The notes beneath the pieces were generated by a model. The model worked only from the letters and a program-made list of their open reading frames with translations. It made no database searches and had not been told where the DNA came from. Positions 8,545 to 18,123 of a stretch of DNA of 64,000 nucleotides are shown one piece after another. Each line of letters starts with the position of its first letter. The stretch's first letter is position 1. Source of the stretch: an uncultured beta proteobacterium (GTDB lineage Bacteria > Pseudomonadota > Gammaproteobacteria > Burkholderiales > Burkholderiaceae_C); NCBI GenBank assembly GCA_903853895.1, contig CAINUX010000106.1, positions 1-64,000 of the forward strand, given 5' to 3'. The position numbers and the translations under genes are program-made.

Positions 8545-8786
8545 ATTATAAAAATCAGACAGGATGGGTTTGCGTCAGTGCGGTCGCCTGCATTGTTGCC
8601 CGTTCTTGAGTTCGTCGCAAAAACTGCCGTCAGATTTTGTAAAAGGATAAAAACCGTCTGCTTTTGGCAACGCTTGAAACGTCTTAAAACAGAAAAAACC
8701 TTTGCGGGACAAGGAGCTTACTGATAGCATTGAAGTGATTTCTTAAGTCTGTCCGGTGCTTGACCGGTATGTTTCAGGGGACCGTT
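8545..8786. promoter_or_regulatory. Divergent promoter region between mrcA and pilM
   Basis: On the minus strand TATAAT at 8550-8545 is a perfect -10 box for mrcA, although no good -35 precedes it. On the plus strand TTGCGG (8702-8707) and TAGCAT (8725-8730) with a 17-base spacer are a possible pilM promoter. I found no sigma-54 site. No gene is visible in the region; the 128-aa plus-strand ORF at 8338 is a shadow. Confidence 0.35.
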
Positions 8787-9866
8787 TTGATCTCATTGGG
8801 GTCGTTTTTCAGTCGCCAGCCTGCTTCGATGTTCGGGCTGGATATCAGTTCCTCCAGTGTAAAGCTGGTGGAGTTGGGTCGTGACAAGGCCGGAAACCTG
8901 GTGCTGGAATGTTGCGCCATCGAGCCGCTGGAGCGGGGATGGATCACGGACGGCAATATCGAGAAATTTGAAGAAGTTGCCAACGCCTTGAAGCGTCTGG
9001 TCAAGAAGAGCGGCACCAAGACCAAGAATGTGGCCATGGCCCTGCCTCCGTCGGCCGTAATCACCAAGAAGATCGTGTTGCCAGGCGGTATGTCAGACCA
9101 GGAACTGGAACAACAGGTTGAAAATGAAGCCAACCAGTACATTCCCTTTCCGCTGGACGAAGTGAGTCTGGATTTCTGCGTGATAGGCCCTAGCGCCACA
9201 TCCGCAGGCGACGTGGAGGTGCTGATTGCAGCCTCCCGCAAAGAAAAAGTACAAGATATTCAAGGCTTGGCCGAAGCGGCCGGATTGACGCCAGTGGTTG
9301 TCGACGTTGAGTCATATGCTTCGCGCCTAGCGGCCGGACGTCTGATTGAAAACTTACCGAACAAGGGTGCCGGTTTGATTGTTGCGTTGTTTGAGGTTGG
9401 CGCGTTAACGACCAGCATGCAAGTGCTTCGCGACGACGAGGTCCTGTACGACCGGGACCAAGCGTTTGGAGGTGCCCAACTAACCCAGTTGATTGTGCGT
9501 CAATACGGTTTTTCGCAAGAAGAGGCAGAAAGCAAAAAGCGTAGCGGTGAGTTGCCTGAGGACTATGAGGCTTCAGTGCTTCGTCCGTTTATTGAAACTA
9601 TGGTCCAGGAGTTGGGCCGTGCGCTGCAGTTCTTCTTTACCAGCACGCCGCACAACAAGGTCGACTACATCATGTTGGCGGGTGGCTCTGCGGCATTGCC
9701 GGGTTTGACTGCGGCTGTTACGCAACACACCACATTCCCTTGCAACTTACTCAACCCGTTTGACGGCATGGAGATCGGGGATGGAATCCGGTTGAAGAAA
9801 ATGACCCGTGAGGCGCCGTCCTACCTGACGTCCTGCGGCTTGGCCTTGCGGAGGTTTGCGCAGTGA
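8787..9866 (+). CDS. pilM: Type IV pilus assembly ATPase-like protein PilM
   Basis: An actin/FtsA-like cytoplasmic protein that binds the N-terminus of PilN and anchors the pilus alignment complex. The sequence has FGLDISSSSVKLVEL (phosphate-1 region), an SHS2-like middle domain, and the C-terminal ATP-site motif IMLAGGSAALPGL. The ORF track starts at a TTG at 8760, but TTG at 8787 has AGGGG seven bases upstream and gives MISLGSFFSRQ, the usual family start; the length is then 359 aa. A start at ATG 8769 is not excluded. First gene of pilMNOPQ; its TGA overlaps the GTG of pilN. Confidence 0.93.
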   Translation: MISLGSFFSRQPASMFGLDISSSSVKLVELGRDKAGNLVLECCAIEPLERGWITDGNIEKFEEVANALKRLVKKSGTKTKNVAMALPPSAVITKKIVLPGGMSDQELEQQVENEANQYIPFPLDEVSLDFCVIGPSATSAGDVEVLIAASRKEKVQDIQGLAEAAGLTPVVVDVESYASRLAAGRLIENLPNKGAGLIVALFEVGALTTSMQVLRDDEVLYDRDQAFGGAQLTQLIVRQYGFSQEEAESKKRSGELPEDYEASVLRPFIETMVQELGRALQFFFTSTPHNKVDYIMLAGGSAALPGLTAAVTQHTTFPCNLLNPFDGMEIGDGIRLKKMTREAPSYLTSCGLALRRFAQ

Positions 9867-10522
9867 TTCTGATCAACCTGCTACCCCACCGCGAAGCAGC
9901 GCGCAAGCGTCGCCGTGACTTTTTCAATGTGTCATTGGGACTATCAGTGATTTTGGGTGTGCTCATCGCCGGCGCCATTTATGGGTGGTACCAAGCCGCC
10001 ATATCGGAACAGGTGAGTACCAACACAGCACTTGAAACCGAAATCAAGAAACTTGAGAGCCAAATCAAGGACATCAGCACACTCGAAGCGGAGATTGCAG
10101 CCTTGCGGGCACGCCAACAGGCTGTTGAGGATCTCCAATCTGATCGCAATTTGCCCGTGCATTTGTTGACGGAAATAGTGAATCAGCTGCCCGACGGAGT
10201 TTATGTGGCAAGAATGGTGCAGGTTGACCAGTTAGTGACAATCAATGGGGTGGCGCAGTCCAATGAGCGGGTGTCAGAGCTGCTACGTAACTTGTCCAGC
10301 AACACACCTTGGTTCTCCAAGCCCGAATTGGTTGAAATTGTGGCCGGGACAGTTGCCCTGACACCCCGCGATCAGCGGCGGGTCGCCAATTTCACAATTC
10401 GCGTGCGGCTGGTGCGTGCCAGCGAGGCGGCAAAAGCTGCGAAGTCGGCTGCAGAAGCTTCTGCTCCGCTTGGAACGGCATCCATCCCTGTAGCTGCCGC
10501 GTCGGCAGCTGTTAAGAAATAG
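9863..10522 (+). CDS. pilN: Type IV pilus inner-membrane protein PilN
   Basis: A bitopic inner-membrane protein (219 aa) of the pilus alignment subcomplex. The N-terminal INLLPHR motif that docks into PilM is at residues 3-9, followed by a transmembrane segment (about 27-47), a coiled coil with regular EIKKLESQIKDISTLEAEIAALRARQ pattern parts, and a ferredoxin-like periplasmic domain. The GTG start overlaps the pilM stop (GTGA), which implies translational coupling and fixed stoichiometry. The Ala-rich tail after about 190 is low-complexity. Confidence 0.92.
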   Translation: MILINLLPHREAARKRRRDFFNVSLGLSVILGVLIAGAIYGWYQAAISEQVSTNTALETEIKKLESQIKDISTLEAEIAALRARQQAVEDLQSDRNLPVHLLTEIVNQLPDGVYVARMVQVDQLVTINGVAQSNERVSELLRNLSSNTPWFSKPELVEIVAGTVALTPRDQRRVANFTIRVRLVRASEAAKAAKSAAEASAPLGTASIPVAAASAAVKK

Positions 10523-10532
10523 CAGGAATCTA

Positions 10533-11201
10533 ATGGCTACCAAATCTTTGGGTTCAATTGATTTTTCGCAGCTTCAGCAAACGCTGACCGAGCAATTTAG
10601 TGGGCTGGATCCGAAAGACCCTTCTTCTTGGCCTTCGATTCCGCGCTACGCGCTGTTTGCAGTGACGTCCATCGTTATCGTCGTAGCGCTGTGGTTCGCT
10701 TGGCTGGATGGGGAAAACGAAATACTGATACAAGAGCAAGCCAAAGAAGTCAAGCTCCGTGAGGACTATAAAACCAAGTTGACGAAAGCGGTCAATCTGG
10801 ACGTGCTGAAGAAACAGCGTGAACAGGTTCAACAGTATGTCACCCAGCTTGAGAAGCAGTTGCCAAGCAAGGCTGAGATGGATGCGTTGCTGTCCGATAT
10901 CAACCAGGCTGGATTGGGGCGCAGTCTGCAGTTTGACCTGTTCCGGCCAGGCCAGATCGCGGTGAAGGACTACTATGCAGAGCTACCAATCGCTATCAAA
11001 GTAACTGGTAAGTACCATGACATCGGGGCCTTTGCATCTGACATTGCGAATTTGTCGCGCATCGTTACTCTCAATAACCTCACGATATCTCCGAAGCCAG
11101 ATGGGACGTTGATTCTTGACTCAACTGCGAAGACGTTCCGCTATCTTGATAAGGACGAAGTAGCGGCGCAGAGTAAGGCTTCCAAGGGAGGCAAGAAATG
11201 A
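10533..11201 (+). CDS. pilO: Type IV pilus inner-membrane protein PilO
   Basis: Partner of PilN in the periplasmic alignment complex (222 aa). It shows a short cytoplasmic segment, one transmembrane helix (about 37-54), a coiled coil (roughly 60-110, ending VTQLEKQLPSKAEMDALL) and the ferredoxin-like domain with FRPGQIAVKDYYAELPI, a PilO hallmark. It starts ten bases after pilN, and its stop overlaps the pilP start by four bases. Confidence 0.92.
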   Translation: MATKSLGSIDFSQLQQTLTEQFSGLDPKDPSSWPSIPRYALFAVTSIVIVVALWFAWLDGENEILIQEQAKEVKLREDYKTKLTKAVNLDVLKKQREQVQQYVTQLEKQLPSKAEMDALLSDINQAGLGRSLQFDLFRPGQIAVKDYYAELPIAIKVTGKYHDIGAFASDIANLSRIVTLNNLTISPKPDGTLILDSTAKTFRYLDKDEVAAQSKASKGGKK

Positions 11202-11740
11202 GATTTTTGATCGCTTTGTCTGCCGCATGCTTGTTGTTCGCTCTCGCTGGTTGCGGTGCCTCACGGGACGATGACATTCGGCAGTGGATGTTGGAAGAGC
11301 GCAATCAGACGCGCCCCAAGGTGGACCCCATTCCCGCACCAAAACAGTTCAAGCCAGAGGCCTACACGAACGCAGCTGCAATAGAGCCCTTTAGCAAGGA
11401 AAAGCTCACTCAGGCGCTGAAGCGCGATTCTTCACAGGCCGTGGCCAACGGGGCGCTGGTAGCTCCAGAGCTGGCACGCAGGAAAGAGCCAATGGAGGCA
11501 TTTCCGCTGGACGCAATGGCATTAGTGGGAAGCATTTTCAAGGCGGGGCAGCCGGTGGCCTTGGTGAAGGTTGACAATCTTCTTTACCAAGTCAAGCAAG
11601 GCAGCTATCTCGGCCAAAACTACGGCAAGGTGATGAAAATCAGTGAAACCGAGGTTACGCTGCGTGAAATTGTGCAGGATGCAGTCGGCGAGTGGATTGA
11701 ACGGGTTGCGACGCTACAGTTGCAAGAGAGGTCTAAATGA
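11198..11740 (+). CDS. pilP: Type IV pilus lipoprotein PilP
   Basis: An inner-membrane lipoprotein (180 aa) that bridges PilN/PilO to the secretin PilQ. The signal peptide ends in lipobox LAGC (Cys19). The C-terminal beta domain contains the pattern PVALVKVDNLLYQVKQGSYLG and YGKVMKISETEVTLREIV, typical of PilP. Overlaps of four bases with pilO (ATGA at 11198) and pilQ (ATGA at 11737) indicate coupled translation. Confidence 0.92.
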   Translation: MRFLIALSAACLLFALAGCGASRDDDIRQWMLEERNQTRPKVDPIPAPKQFKPEAYTNAAAIEPFSKEKLTQALKRDSSQAVANGALVAPELARRKEPMEAFPLDAMALVGSIFKAGQPVALVKVDNLLYQVKQGSYLGQNYGKVMKISETEVTLREIVQDAVGEWIERVATLQLQERSK

Positions 11741-13887
11741 AAAATCAGAATCAGCGATTGGGTTTGCACATGTGGCATAGGCTTGTTTTTTCGGTCTTTC
11801 TTCTGTGTGGCGCGGGAGCGTACGCGCAAACCGCCATTGAAGCGGTCACCGGCTCAGTTCAGGGCGGATCGGAGGTCGTGCGTATCGACCTGACGAAGGA
11901 GCTGACAGCCGTTCCTACAGGTTTTGCCATCCAATCACCAGCACGTATTGCGCTCGATTTTCCCGGCGTCTCTAGTGCGATGGGTCGTTCGACGGTCGAA
12001 TTGAATCAAGGTAATTTGAAATCTGTAAGCGTCGTTCAAGCTGGCGAACGTACCAGGGTTGTTTTGAATTTGAAGCACCCAGCGGCATACACTGCAGAAA
12101 TCCAGGGTAAGTCTTTGCTAGTGGTGCTTGAGTCCGTGACACCCAGTACGCCGACCGCTGCCGTCGCAGCCACTTTTGCAGAAAATCGTAGCCGCGAGTC
12201 AGCACCGTTGAAGGACCTTGATTTCCGTAGGACAACTGACGGCGCCGGTCGAGTAGTAGTGACGCTGCCGAACAACCAGGTTGGTGTCGATATTCGTCAA
12301 CAAGGGCAAACACTGGTTGTGGAATTCATGAAGTCTTCGTTGCCTGAGGGGCTGCGTCGGCGCCTGGATGTGGCTGACTTTGGCACGCCCATCAAAACGG
12401 TAACCACGACACAAAGCGGGGATCGCGTGCGGATGGTGATCGAACCCACTGGCCAATGGGAACACAGTGCGTACCAAAGTGACGAGCAGTTTGTCATTGA
12501 GGTCAAGGAAATAAAGATCGACCCGAGAAAACTGACTCAAGGCGTTGGCTACACAGGCCAGAAGCTCTCGCTCAACTTCCAGAATATCGAAGTTCGATCT
12601 CTGTTGCAGGTGATCGCCGATTTCACGAATTTCAATATTGTTACGTCTGACTCGGTGTCAGGTTCCGTGACATTGCGCTTGCAGGATGTCCCATGGGATC
12701 AAGCACTGGACATCATCTTGCAGGCCAAAGGTTTGGGCCTTCGCAAGAGTGGCAATGTTCTGTGGGTTGCTCCAAAAGACGAAATCGCCGCTAAGGAGAA
12801 GTTGGATTTGGAGTCGGTGGTCGCTGTACAAGGATTGGAAGCCCTTCGGACCCAGTCTTTCCAGATTAACTATGCAAAGGCTGAAGAGATTGCTGCCTAT
12901 TTCAAAGCTGACGGCGGTGGTGAAAAGGGATCGGCACGTATTCTTAGCACGCGTGGCAGTGTGATCGCAGAAAAACGAACCAACCAGTTGTTTGTAACGG
13001 ATATTCCCAGCAAGCTCGAACAGGTTCAGCAACTTATTGCTAAATTGGACATTGCGGTTCGACAGGTCCTGATTGAAGCCCGGATTGTTGAGGCGACCGA
13101 TACATTTGGTAAGTCGTTGGGCGTGAAATTGGGCGGATATGATGCAAGAGCCAATCAAGGCGGAGATAGTGGCTATCAGGTTAACGGTGACAACCGCGTT
13201 GCGTTTGGCGCAAGCTATTTCAATGCAGCCAAGACTTCCAATGCTAATGTTGAGGGTAAATTGTTGGTATCGGGTCCGGGTGCAGAATTCTTGACTATGC
13301 CCGCAGTTGTAAACTACCCTGCGTTGTCATCGCCTGCTGCCTTCGCCGTATCCATCTTCAACGCAACTGCGAATCGATTCCTCAATCTTGAAATTTCGGC
13401 ATTGGAAGCGGATGGCAAAGGGAAAGTGGTTTCGAGTCCGCGCGTCGTTACGGCGGACCAGGTGAAAGCGACCATTGAGCAAGGGGAAGAGCTTCCCTAT
13501 CAAGTGGCCTCTGCCAGCGGCGCAACGTCGATCGCGTTCCGAAAAGCCAATTTGAAGCTGGAAGTCACACCTCAAATTACCCCCGAAGGCAGCATCATTT
13601 TGAAACTGGATGTCACAAAGGATACGGTAGGACGACTGACGACTGCGGGCTTTGCCATTGATACGAAACACATTAATACCGAGGTTCTGGTTGAGAATGG
13701 CGGGACCGTTGTGATCGGTGGTATCTACGCGGAAACGAGTAAAGAAGATGAGACGAGAGTGCCACTCCTAGGTGATTTGCCCTACGTCGGCAATTTGTTC
13801 AAGAGCAAGGTCCGTTCGACAGCGAAGCAAGAGTTGCTGGTGTTCATTACACCCAAGATGATTTCTGATCGCGGTGTGACGCGATAA
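11737..13887 (+). CDS. pilQ: Type IV pilus secretin PilQ
   Basis: The outer-membrane channel through which the pilus passes (716 aa). After a signal peptide ending AYAQ there are two AMIN-type peptidoglycan-binding regions (about 35-125 and 155-250), the N0/STN domain (NFQNIEVRSLLQVIADFTNFNIV, from about 283), an N1 domain, and a secretin domain with EARIVEATDTFGKSLGV and the C-terminal VPLLGDLPYVGNLF signature. The domain order and length are normal. Last of the five pil genes. Codon use here is visibly less GC-rich than in the neighbouring metabolic genes. Confidence 0.95.
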   Translation: MKNQNQRLGLHMWHRLVFSVFLLCGAGAYAQTAIEAVTGSVQGGSEVVRIDLTKELTAVPTGFAIQSPARIALDFPGVSSAMGRSTVELNQGNLKSVSVVQAGERTRVVLNLKHPAAYTAEIQGKSLLVVLESVTPSTPTAAVAATFAENRSRESAPLKDLDFRRTTDGAGRVVVTLPNNQVGVDIRQQGQTLVVEFMKSSLPEGLRRRLDVADFGTPIKTVTTTQSGDRVRMVIEPTGQWEHSAYQSDEQFVIEVKEIKIDPRKLTQGVGYTGQKLSLNFQNIEVRSLLQVIADFTNFNIVTSDSVSGSVTLRLQDVPWDQALDIILQAKGLGLRKSGNVLWVAPKDEIAAKEKLDLESVVAVQGLEALRTQSFQINYAKAEEIAAYFKADGGGEKGSARILSTRGSVIAEKRTNQLFVTDIPSKLEQVQQLIAKLDIAVRQVLIEARIVEATDTFGKSLGVKLGGYDARANQGGDSGYQVNGDNRVAFGASYFNAAKTSNANVEGKLLVSGPGAEFLTMPAVVNYPALSSPAAFAVSIFNATANRFLNLEISALEADGKGKVVSSPRVVTADQVKATIEQGEELPYQVASASGATSIAFRKANLKLEVTPQITPEGSIILKLDVTKDTVGRLTTAGFAIDTKHINTEVLVENGGTVVIGGIYAETSKEDETRVPLLGDLPYVGNLFKSKVRSTAKQELLVFITPKMISDRGVTR

Positions 13888-13918
13888 TTCTTCTAACACG
13901 ACAACACAAGAGTTCATC

Positions 13919-15154
13919 ATGCGCATCCTTTCTTACTTGACGACATTTTTAGTCGCTGTTTTACTCGCTGCCTGTGGAGGTGGAGGTGGATCACCGGGGT
14001 TGAGTTCAGGGTCGGTTTCGGCGTTGTCTGTTGCGGCACCTGCTGCGGTGACACTGCAGGTTGGTTCAACCCAGCAGTACACGGTCCAGGGTGGCGTGAA
14101 GCCCTATGTTGTCTTTAGCAGTGACCCGTCGGTGGCTGTCGGCTGGCTTGTTGGTGAAAACGTGTTCTCAATAGGGACAATCGTGGCAGGCAAAGCGACT
14201 GTTACATTGCAGGACGCGAAGGGAACCAAATTTGACATTGCTCTTGTTGCGGGTTCAAACACGGCATTTTTCACATCCATGCCGCCACTGCTGAAAATCG
14301 CCCCGGGGACTTTTGGAACGCATACGTTCATTCTGGGCGGTGGCGTGCCACCGTACAAGGCAGTTAGTGAGGTCCCGGCGGCGGTTTCGGTATCGGTTAA
14401 TGGGACTGTGTTGACGGTCACAGCCCTGCTGTCGAAGGCCGACCCGCTTCAACCACTGTCGTCAATCGTTACATTGACCGATTCTGCTCAGCAGCAAGCG
14501 GTCATTGCAAGTTCTGTGCAAACCGCTGCGGTGCTTCTTTCGGTAGCTCCGGACGCCATGACAGTGGCTCTTGGTGATGTAATTCGCGCGATCATTACTG
14601 GGGGAACGCCTCCGTACCGATTGTTGGTTGGCATTGACGACACAATTCTGTCACCAAAAATTGTTAATGGGAACCAACTGGAAGGTGTGGCGGGGCAGGT
14701 AGCCGCAGGCGCTGGTATTCGCATTATCGATTCCAATGGTATTCAGGTTGGCGTAACCGTAACCATTTCTAATATTGCGGATGTTTTGCGAGTCTCCCCA
14801 GGTGTCCTTTCGATTCCTGAGAGTGCGAGTACCCCAAGTCTTTCACTTAGCGTCTTTGGAGTTTCATCATCGGGGGGGATTCAGGTGTTTAGTAGTGACA
14901 ACAATTTCCTGAAGCCCGGCACACCTGTGAAGAATGCTGCTGGAACTGGATACGACATCCCCTTGACAGGTGGGAACACTTGCTCGGCAACTGTTGCCCC
15001 CGCTGTTGCACCTGTCGTCGGACCTCCATTTGTACCTGGGACGCCAGCTGCTGGTGGGGATAGGGTAATCACGATCACGGTTCTGGATGCCAAGGGCAGC
15101 ACCGGTACGAGCACGATTACCATCAAGGACAACAACGGCGTTGCAGGTTGCTAG
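13919..15154 (+). CDS. Uncharacterised lipoprotein with repeated Ig-like units, downstream of pilQ
   Basis: No known family is recognised with confidence. The 411-aa product has a lipoprotein signal with lipobox LAAC (Cys19) followed by a glycine run and Ser/Gly linker. Three similar units of roughly 90-100 residues follow, each opening with GGVKPY, GGVPPY or GGTPPY and ending in a beta-strand run such as ATVTLQDAKG, SIVTLTDSAQ or GIRIIDSNGI. A fourth, diverged unit ends in ITITVLDAKGSTG. This resembles bacterial Ig-like repeats, so a surface or periplasmic binding role is likely. It lies 31 bases after pilQ and 9 bases before aroK, apparently within the same transcript, which suggests but does not prove a link to pili. 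Confidence 0.6.
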   Translation: MRILSYLTTFLVAVLLAACGGGGGSPGLSSGSVSALSVAAPAAVTLQVGSTQQYTVQGGVKPYVVFSSDPSVAVGWLVGENVFSIGTIVAGKATVTLQDAKGTKFDIALVAGSNTAFFTSMPPLLKIAPGTFGTHTFILGGGVPPYKAVSEVPAAVSVSVNGTVLTVTALLSKADPLQPLSSIVTLTDSAQQQAVIASSVQTAAVLLSVAPDAMTVALGDVIRAIITGGTPPYRLLVGIDDTILSPKIVNGNQLEGVAGQVAAGAGIRIIDSNGIQVGVTVTISNIADVLRVSPGVLSIPESASTPSLSLSVFGVSSSGGIQVFSSDNNFLKPGTPVKNAAGTGYDIPLTGGNTCSATVAPAVAPVVGPPFVPGTPAAGGDRVITITVLDAKGSTGTSTITIKDNNGVAGC

Positions 15155-15163
15155 TATTGCCGC

Positions 15164-15724
15164 GTGGCATCGTTTGACAAACTGGCGCCAGACAGGGTCA
15201 CTCGCGTGATCGGTTTGGTCGGCCTACCCGGTTCCGGAAAATCCACAGTCGGGCGCCAACTCGCCCGGCGGCTGCAGCTGCCTTTTTATGATTCCGATCA
15301 CGTTATCGAAGAGCGCTTGGGTTGCCCCATCCGGGTCGCTTTTGAGCGTGATGGAGAACCAGCGTTTCGGGACTTGGAAGAAGCAGTCCTAGATGAACTG
15401 ACACAAATCCCTCGCGCGGTGATTTCAACGGGCGGTGGCGCAGTCATCCGCCCCGCGACGCGCCAGCATTTGCGGGAGCGCGGTCAAGTGGTCTACCTCA
15501 ATTCAACACCCGACGAAATTTTTCGGCGGCTTCGGCACGACGTGAACCGTCCCCTTCTGCAGGTGGCAGATCCGTTGAGCCGACTGCGCGACCTGTATGC
15601 GCAGCGGGACCCGCTTTACCGCGAAACGGCGCACTTTGTCATTGAAACCGGTCGCCCGTCTGTGGCAACCCTGGTCAATATGATCGTGATGCAACTGGAA
15701 CTGTCTGGGGTGACTCTAAACTAG
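15164..15724 (+). CDS. aroK: Shikimate kinase
   Basis: Phosphorylates shikimate at the 3-hydroxyl in aromatic amino acid synthesis. The 186-aa protein has Walker A GLPGSGKST (20-28), the shikimate-binding DSD at 43-45, RDLEE, and STGGGAV (the GGG loop), then the lid region with RPLL. The start is a GTG at 15164, only 9 bases after the preceding stop; the N-terminal extension before VIGLVG is about 15 residues. aroK-aroB pairing downstream of pilQ is conserved in proteobacteria. Confidence 0.94.
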   Translation: MASFDKLAPDRVTRVIGLVGLPGSGKSTVGRQLARRLQLPFYDSDHVIEERLGCPIRVAFERDGEPAFRDLEEAVLDELTQIPRAVISTGGGAVIRPATRQHLRERGQVVYLNSTPDEIFRRLRHDVNRPLLQVADPLSRLRDLYAQRDPLYRETAHFVIETGRPSVATLVNMIVMQLELSGVTLN

Positions 15725-15730
15725 CAGGCT

Positions 15731-16840
15731 ATGCAAGCAACGAATTCCACGTCAAGCGTCACCATTGAATTGGGTGATCGCAGTTACCCTATTCATATTT
15801 CTTCCGGGCTGCTGTCCGATCCCGAAACCTTCGAAGCTTTGCCTGCTGGTGCAAGTGCGATGATCGTGACCAACGTGACGGTCGGGCCCTTGTACGGGCA
15901 GAGCCTGAAGAGCACACTGGAACGCCACTACAAAACAGTCCATGTTGTGACACTGCCAGACGGGGAATCGTACAAAAACTGGGAAACTCTGAATCTGATT
16001 TTTGATGCTTTGCTGGGCCACGCATGTGACCGCAAGACCGTGCTATTTGCCTTGGGTGGCGGTGTGATCGGCGACATGACCGGCTACGCGGCCGCAAGCT
16101 ACATGCGCGGAGTGCCCTTTGTGCAGGTGCCCACTACCTTGTTGTCGCAGGTGGATTCATCGGTTGGGGGAAAGACTGGCATCAACCACCCGATGGGCAA
16201 GAACATGATTGGTGCCTTCTATCAGCCCCAACTCGTGGTGTGTGATCTGAACACACTGAAGACCTTGCCAGCGCGTGAACTCAGCGCGGGCCTGGCTGAG
16301 GTCATCAAGTACGGGCCGATTGCAGATCTCGCATTTCTGGACTGGATTGAAGCCAATATGGATCGCTTGCTGGCGCGCGATGTCGAGTCGCTGGCCTATG
16401 CGGTGAAGCGCAGCTGCGAGATCAAGGCCTGGGTTGTAGGACAGGACGAGCGGGAATCCGGGATACGCGCCATCCTCAATTTTGGACATACTTTCGGCCA
16501 TGCCATCGAGGCCGGCATGGGTTACGGCAATTGGTTGCACGGCGAGGCAGTCGGCTGCGGCATGGTGATGGCGGCGCAACTCTCCCATGAACTGGGTCTG
16601 GTTGACGGCGATTTTGTCAAACGACTACGTACATTGGTTCAGCGGGCCGGGTTGCCCACGATTGGCCCGCGGTTGGACGCCAACGACAACGCCGGTCGCT
16701 ATCTGGACCTGATGCGCGTGGACAAGAAAGCCGAAGGAGGGGAAATCCGGTTTGTACTGATCGACGGTCCAGCCCACGCGACTGTGCGCGGCGCGTCGGA
16801 TGCAGTGGTGCGTCGCGTGATTGATGTGTGCACCGCCTGA
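15731..16840 (+). CDS. aroB: 3-dehydroquinate synthase
   Basis: Converts DAHP to 3-dehydroquinate, the second step of the shikimate pathway, using NAD and a divalent metal. The 369-aa protein contains the NAD-binding [19 protein letters not shown] region, the [19 protein letters not shown] block, and metal ligands in [24 protein letters not shown] and [11 protein letters not shown]. The ATG is six bases after the aroK stop, so the genes are co-transcribed. The order aroK then aroB is usual, and the product upstream of dgt is typical for this group. Confidence 0.95.
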   Translation: MQATNSTSSVTIELGDRSYPIHISSGLLSDPETFEALPAGASAMIVTNVTVGPLYGQSLKSTLERHYKTVHVVTLPDGESYKNWETLNLIFDALLGHACDRKTVLFALGGGVIGDMTGYAAASYMRGVPFVQVPTTLLSQVDSSVGGKTGINHPMGKNMIGAFYQPQLVVCDLNTLKTLPARELSAGLAEVIKYGPIADLAFLDWIEANMDRLLARDVESLAYAVKRSCEIKAWVVGQDERESGIRAILNFGHTFGHAIEAGMGYGNWLHGEAVGCGMVMAAQLSHELGLVDGDFVKRLRTLVQRAGLPTIGPRLDANDNAGRYLDLMRVDKKAEGGEIRFVLIDGPAHATVRGASDAVVRRVIDVCTA

Positions 16841-16874
16841 GAAGCAAACAGCCTCGACGCGTTCGTATCACACA

Positions 16875-18050
16875 ATGAAACTGGCACCGTATGCCTGCGA
16901 TCCAACACAGTCACGTGGACGTAAATTTGTTGAGCCAGATGCACCGACACGCAACGCATTCCAGCGTGACCGGGACCGCATCGTCCACTCGACGGCGTTT
17001 CGACGCCTGGTGTACAAGACGCAGGTCTTTCTCAACCATGAGGGTGACCTGTTCCGCACCCGGCTGACGCACTCACTGGAGGTCGCTCAACTGGGGCGTT
17101 CGATTGCGCGGTCTCTCGCGTTGAACGAAGACCTGGTCGAAGCCATTGCGCTGGCCCATGATCTGGGTCACACGCCTTTTGGTCACGCCGGGCAGGACGC
17201 GCTCAACGAGTGCATGCGTGAATACGGTGGATTCGAGCACAACCTGCAGAGTCTGCGCGTGGTGGATGAACTGGAAGAGAGCTACCCGCAGTTTGATGGC
17301 ATCAACCTCACGTTTGAGACGCGTGAAGGCATCCTCAAACACTGCAGCCTTAAAAACGCCCAGGCCATTGAAGCGATGGAGCCCAATGGAGTGGCTCGGC
17401 GATTTCTGGATAAAACACAACCGAGTCTGGAAGCCCAGTTGTGCAACCTTGCCGATGAAATCGCCTACAACGCCCACGACATTGACGACGGTGTACGCTC
17501 GGGATTGATCACTATGGCGCAACTGCAGGAAGTTGCCCTGGTTGACGGTTTTCACCGGCAGGTGATTGCAGAGTTCCCAACACTGGGCCAGAAGATTCAA
17601 CAGCGGCGTCTTCTCTCTGAGACGATCCGGCGCATGCTCAGCGCACAGGTTTACGACGTGATCGCCATTAGCAATGCCGCCGTGACCGCCGCATCGCCCG
17701 CGTGCATCGAAGACGTGCGCACCATGGGGCCATTGCTGGCTTTCAGCGAGGACATGCGTCAGCAATCGGCACAACTCAAGCAATTCCTGTTTCGCAACCT
17801 GTATCGGCATCCGCAGGTCATGCAGACGACTGGCCTTGCCAAGCAGGTAGTGCGTGAACTATTCGAAGCCTATGTAGCAGCACCGCAGGAGTTGCCGGCA
17901 TATTTTCGAACCAGATGGGGTGGTAGCGACGCGCAAACCAGCGCTCAAGTCTTACCCGCTCGTGTCGTGGCAGATTACATTGCCGGCATGACCGATCGGT
18001 TTGCCGCCCGTGAACACGAGCGCCTCACGGGAATACGACTACTAGGGTGA
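16875..18050 (+). CDS. dgt: Deoxyguanosinetriphosphate triphosphohydrolase-like protein (HD domain)
   Basis: A dNTP triphosphohydrolase of the HD superfamily that releases tripolyphosphate from deoxynucleoside triphosphates. Metal ligands are visible in RTRLTHSLEV and in AHDLGHTPFGHAG, with a later EIAYNAHDIDDG motif. The ORF track starts at 16821 inside aroB; ATG 16875 gives MKLAPYACD, the usual start of this subfamily, and 391 aa. No clear Shine-Dalgarno precedes either start, so the start is less sure than the function. It follows aroB closely and is probably in the same operon. Confidence 0.88.
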   Translation: MKLAPYACDPTQSRGRKFVEPDAPTRNAFQRDRDRIVHSTAFRRLVYKTQVFLNHEGDLFRTRLTHSLEVAQLGRSIARSLALNEDLVEAIALAHDLGHTPFGHAGQDALNECMREYGGFEHNLQSLRVVDELEESYPQFDGINLTFETREGILKHCSLKNAQAIEAMEPNGVARRFLDKTQPSLEAQLCNLADEIAYNAHDIDDGVRSGLITMAQLQEVALVDGFHRQVIAEFPTLGQKIQQRRLLSETIRRMLSAQVYDVIAISNAAVTAASPACIEDVRTMGPLLAFSEDMRQQSAQLKQFLFRNLYRHPQVMQTTGLAKQVVRELFEAYVAAPQELPAYFRTRWGGSDAQTSAQVLPARVVADYIAGMTDRFAAREHERLTGIRLLG

Positions 18051-18123
18051 TGGCCGGTTGGTTTTAGTCTGAAAGGGCGACTCGTTAGAATCACCCCAAA
18101 CCAAGAGTGGCCCCGGAGGATTA

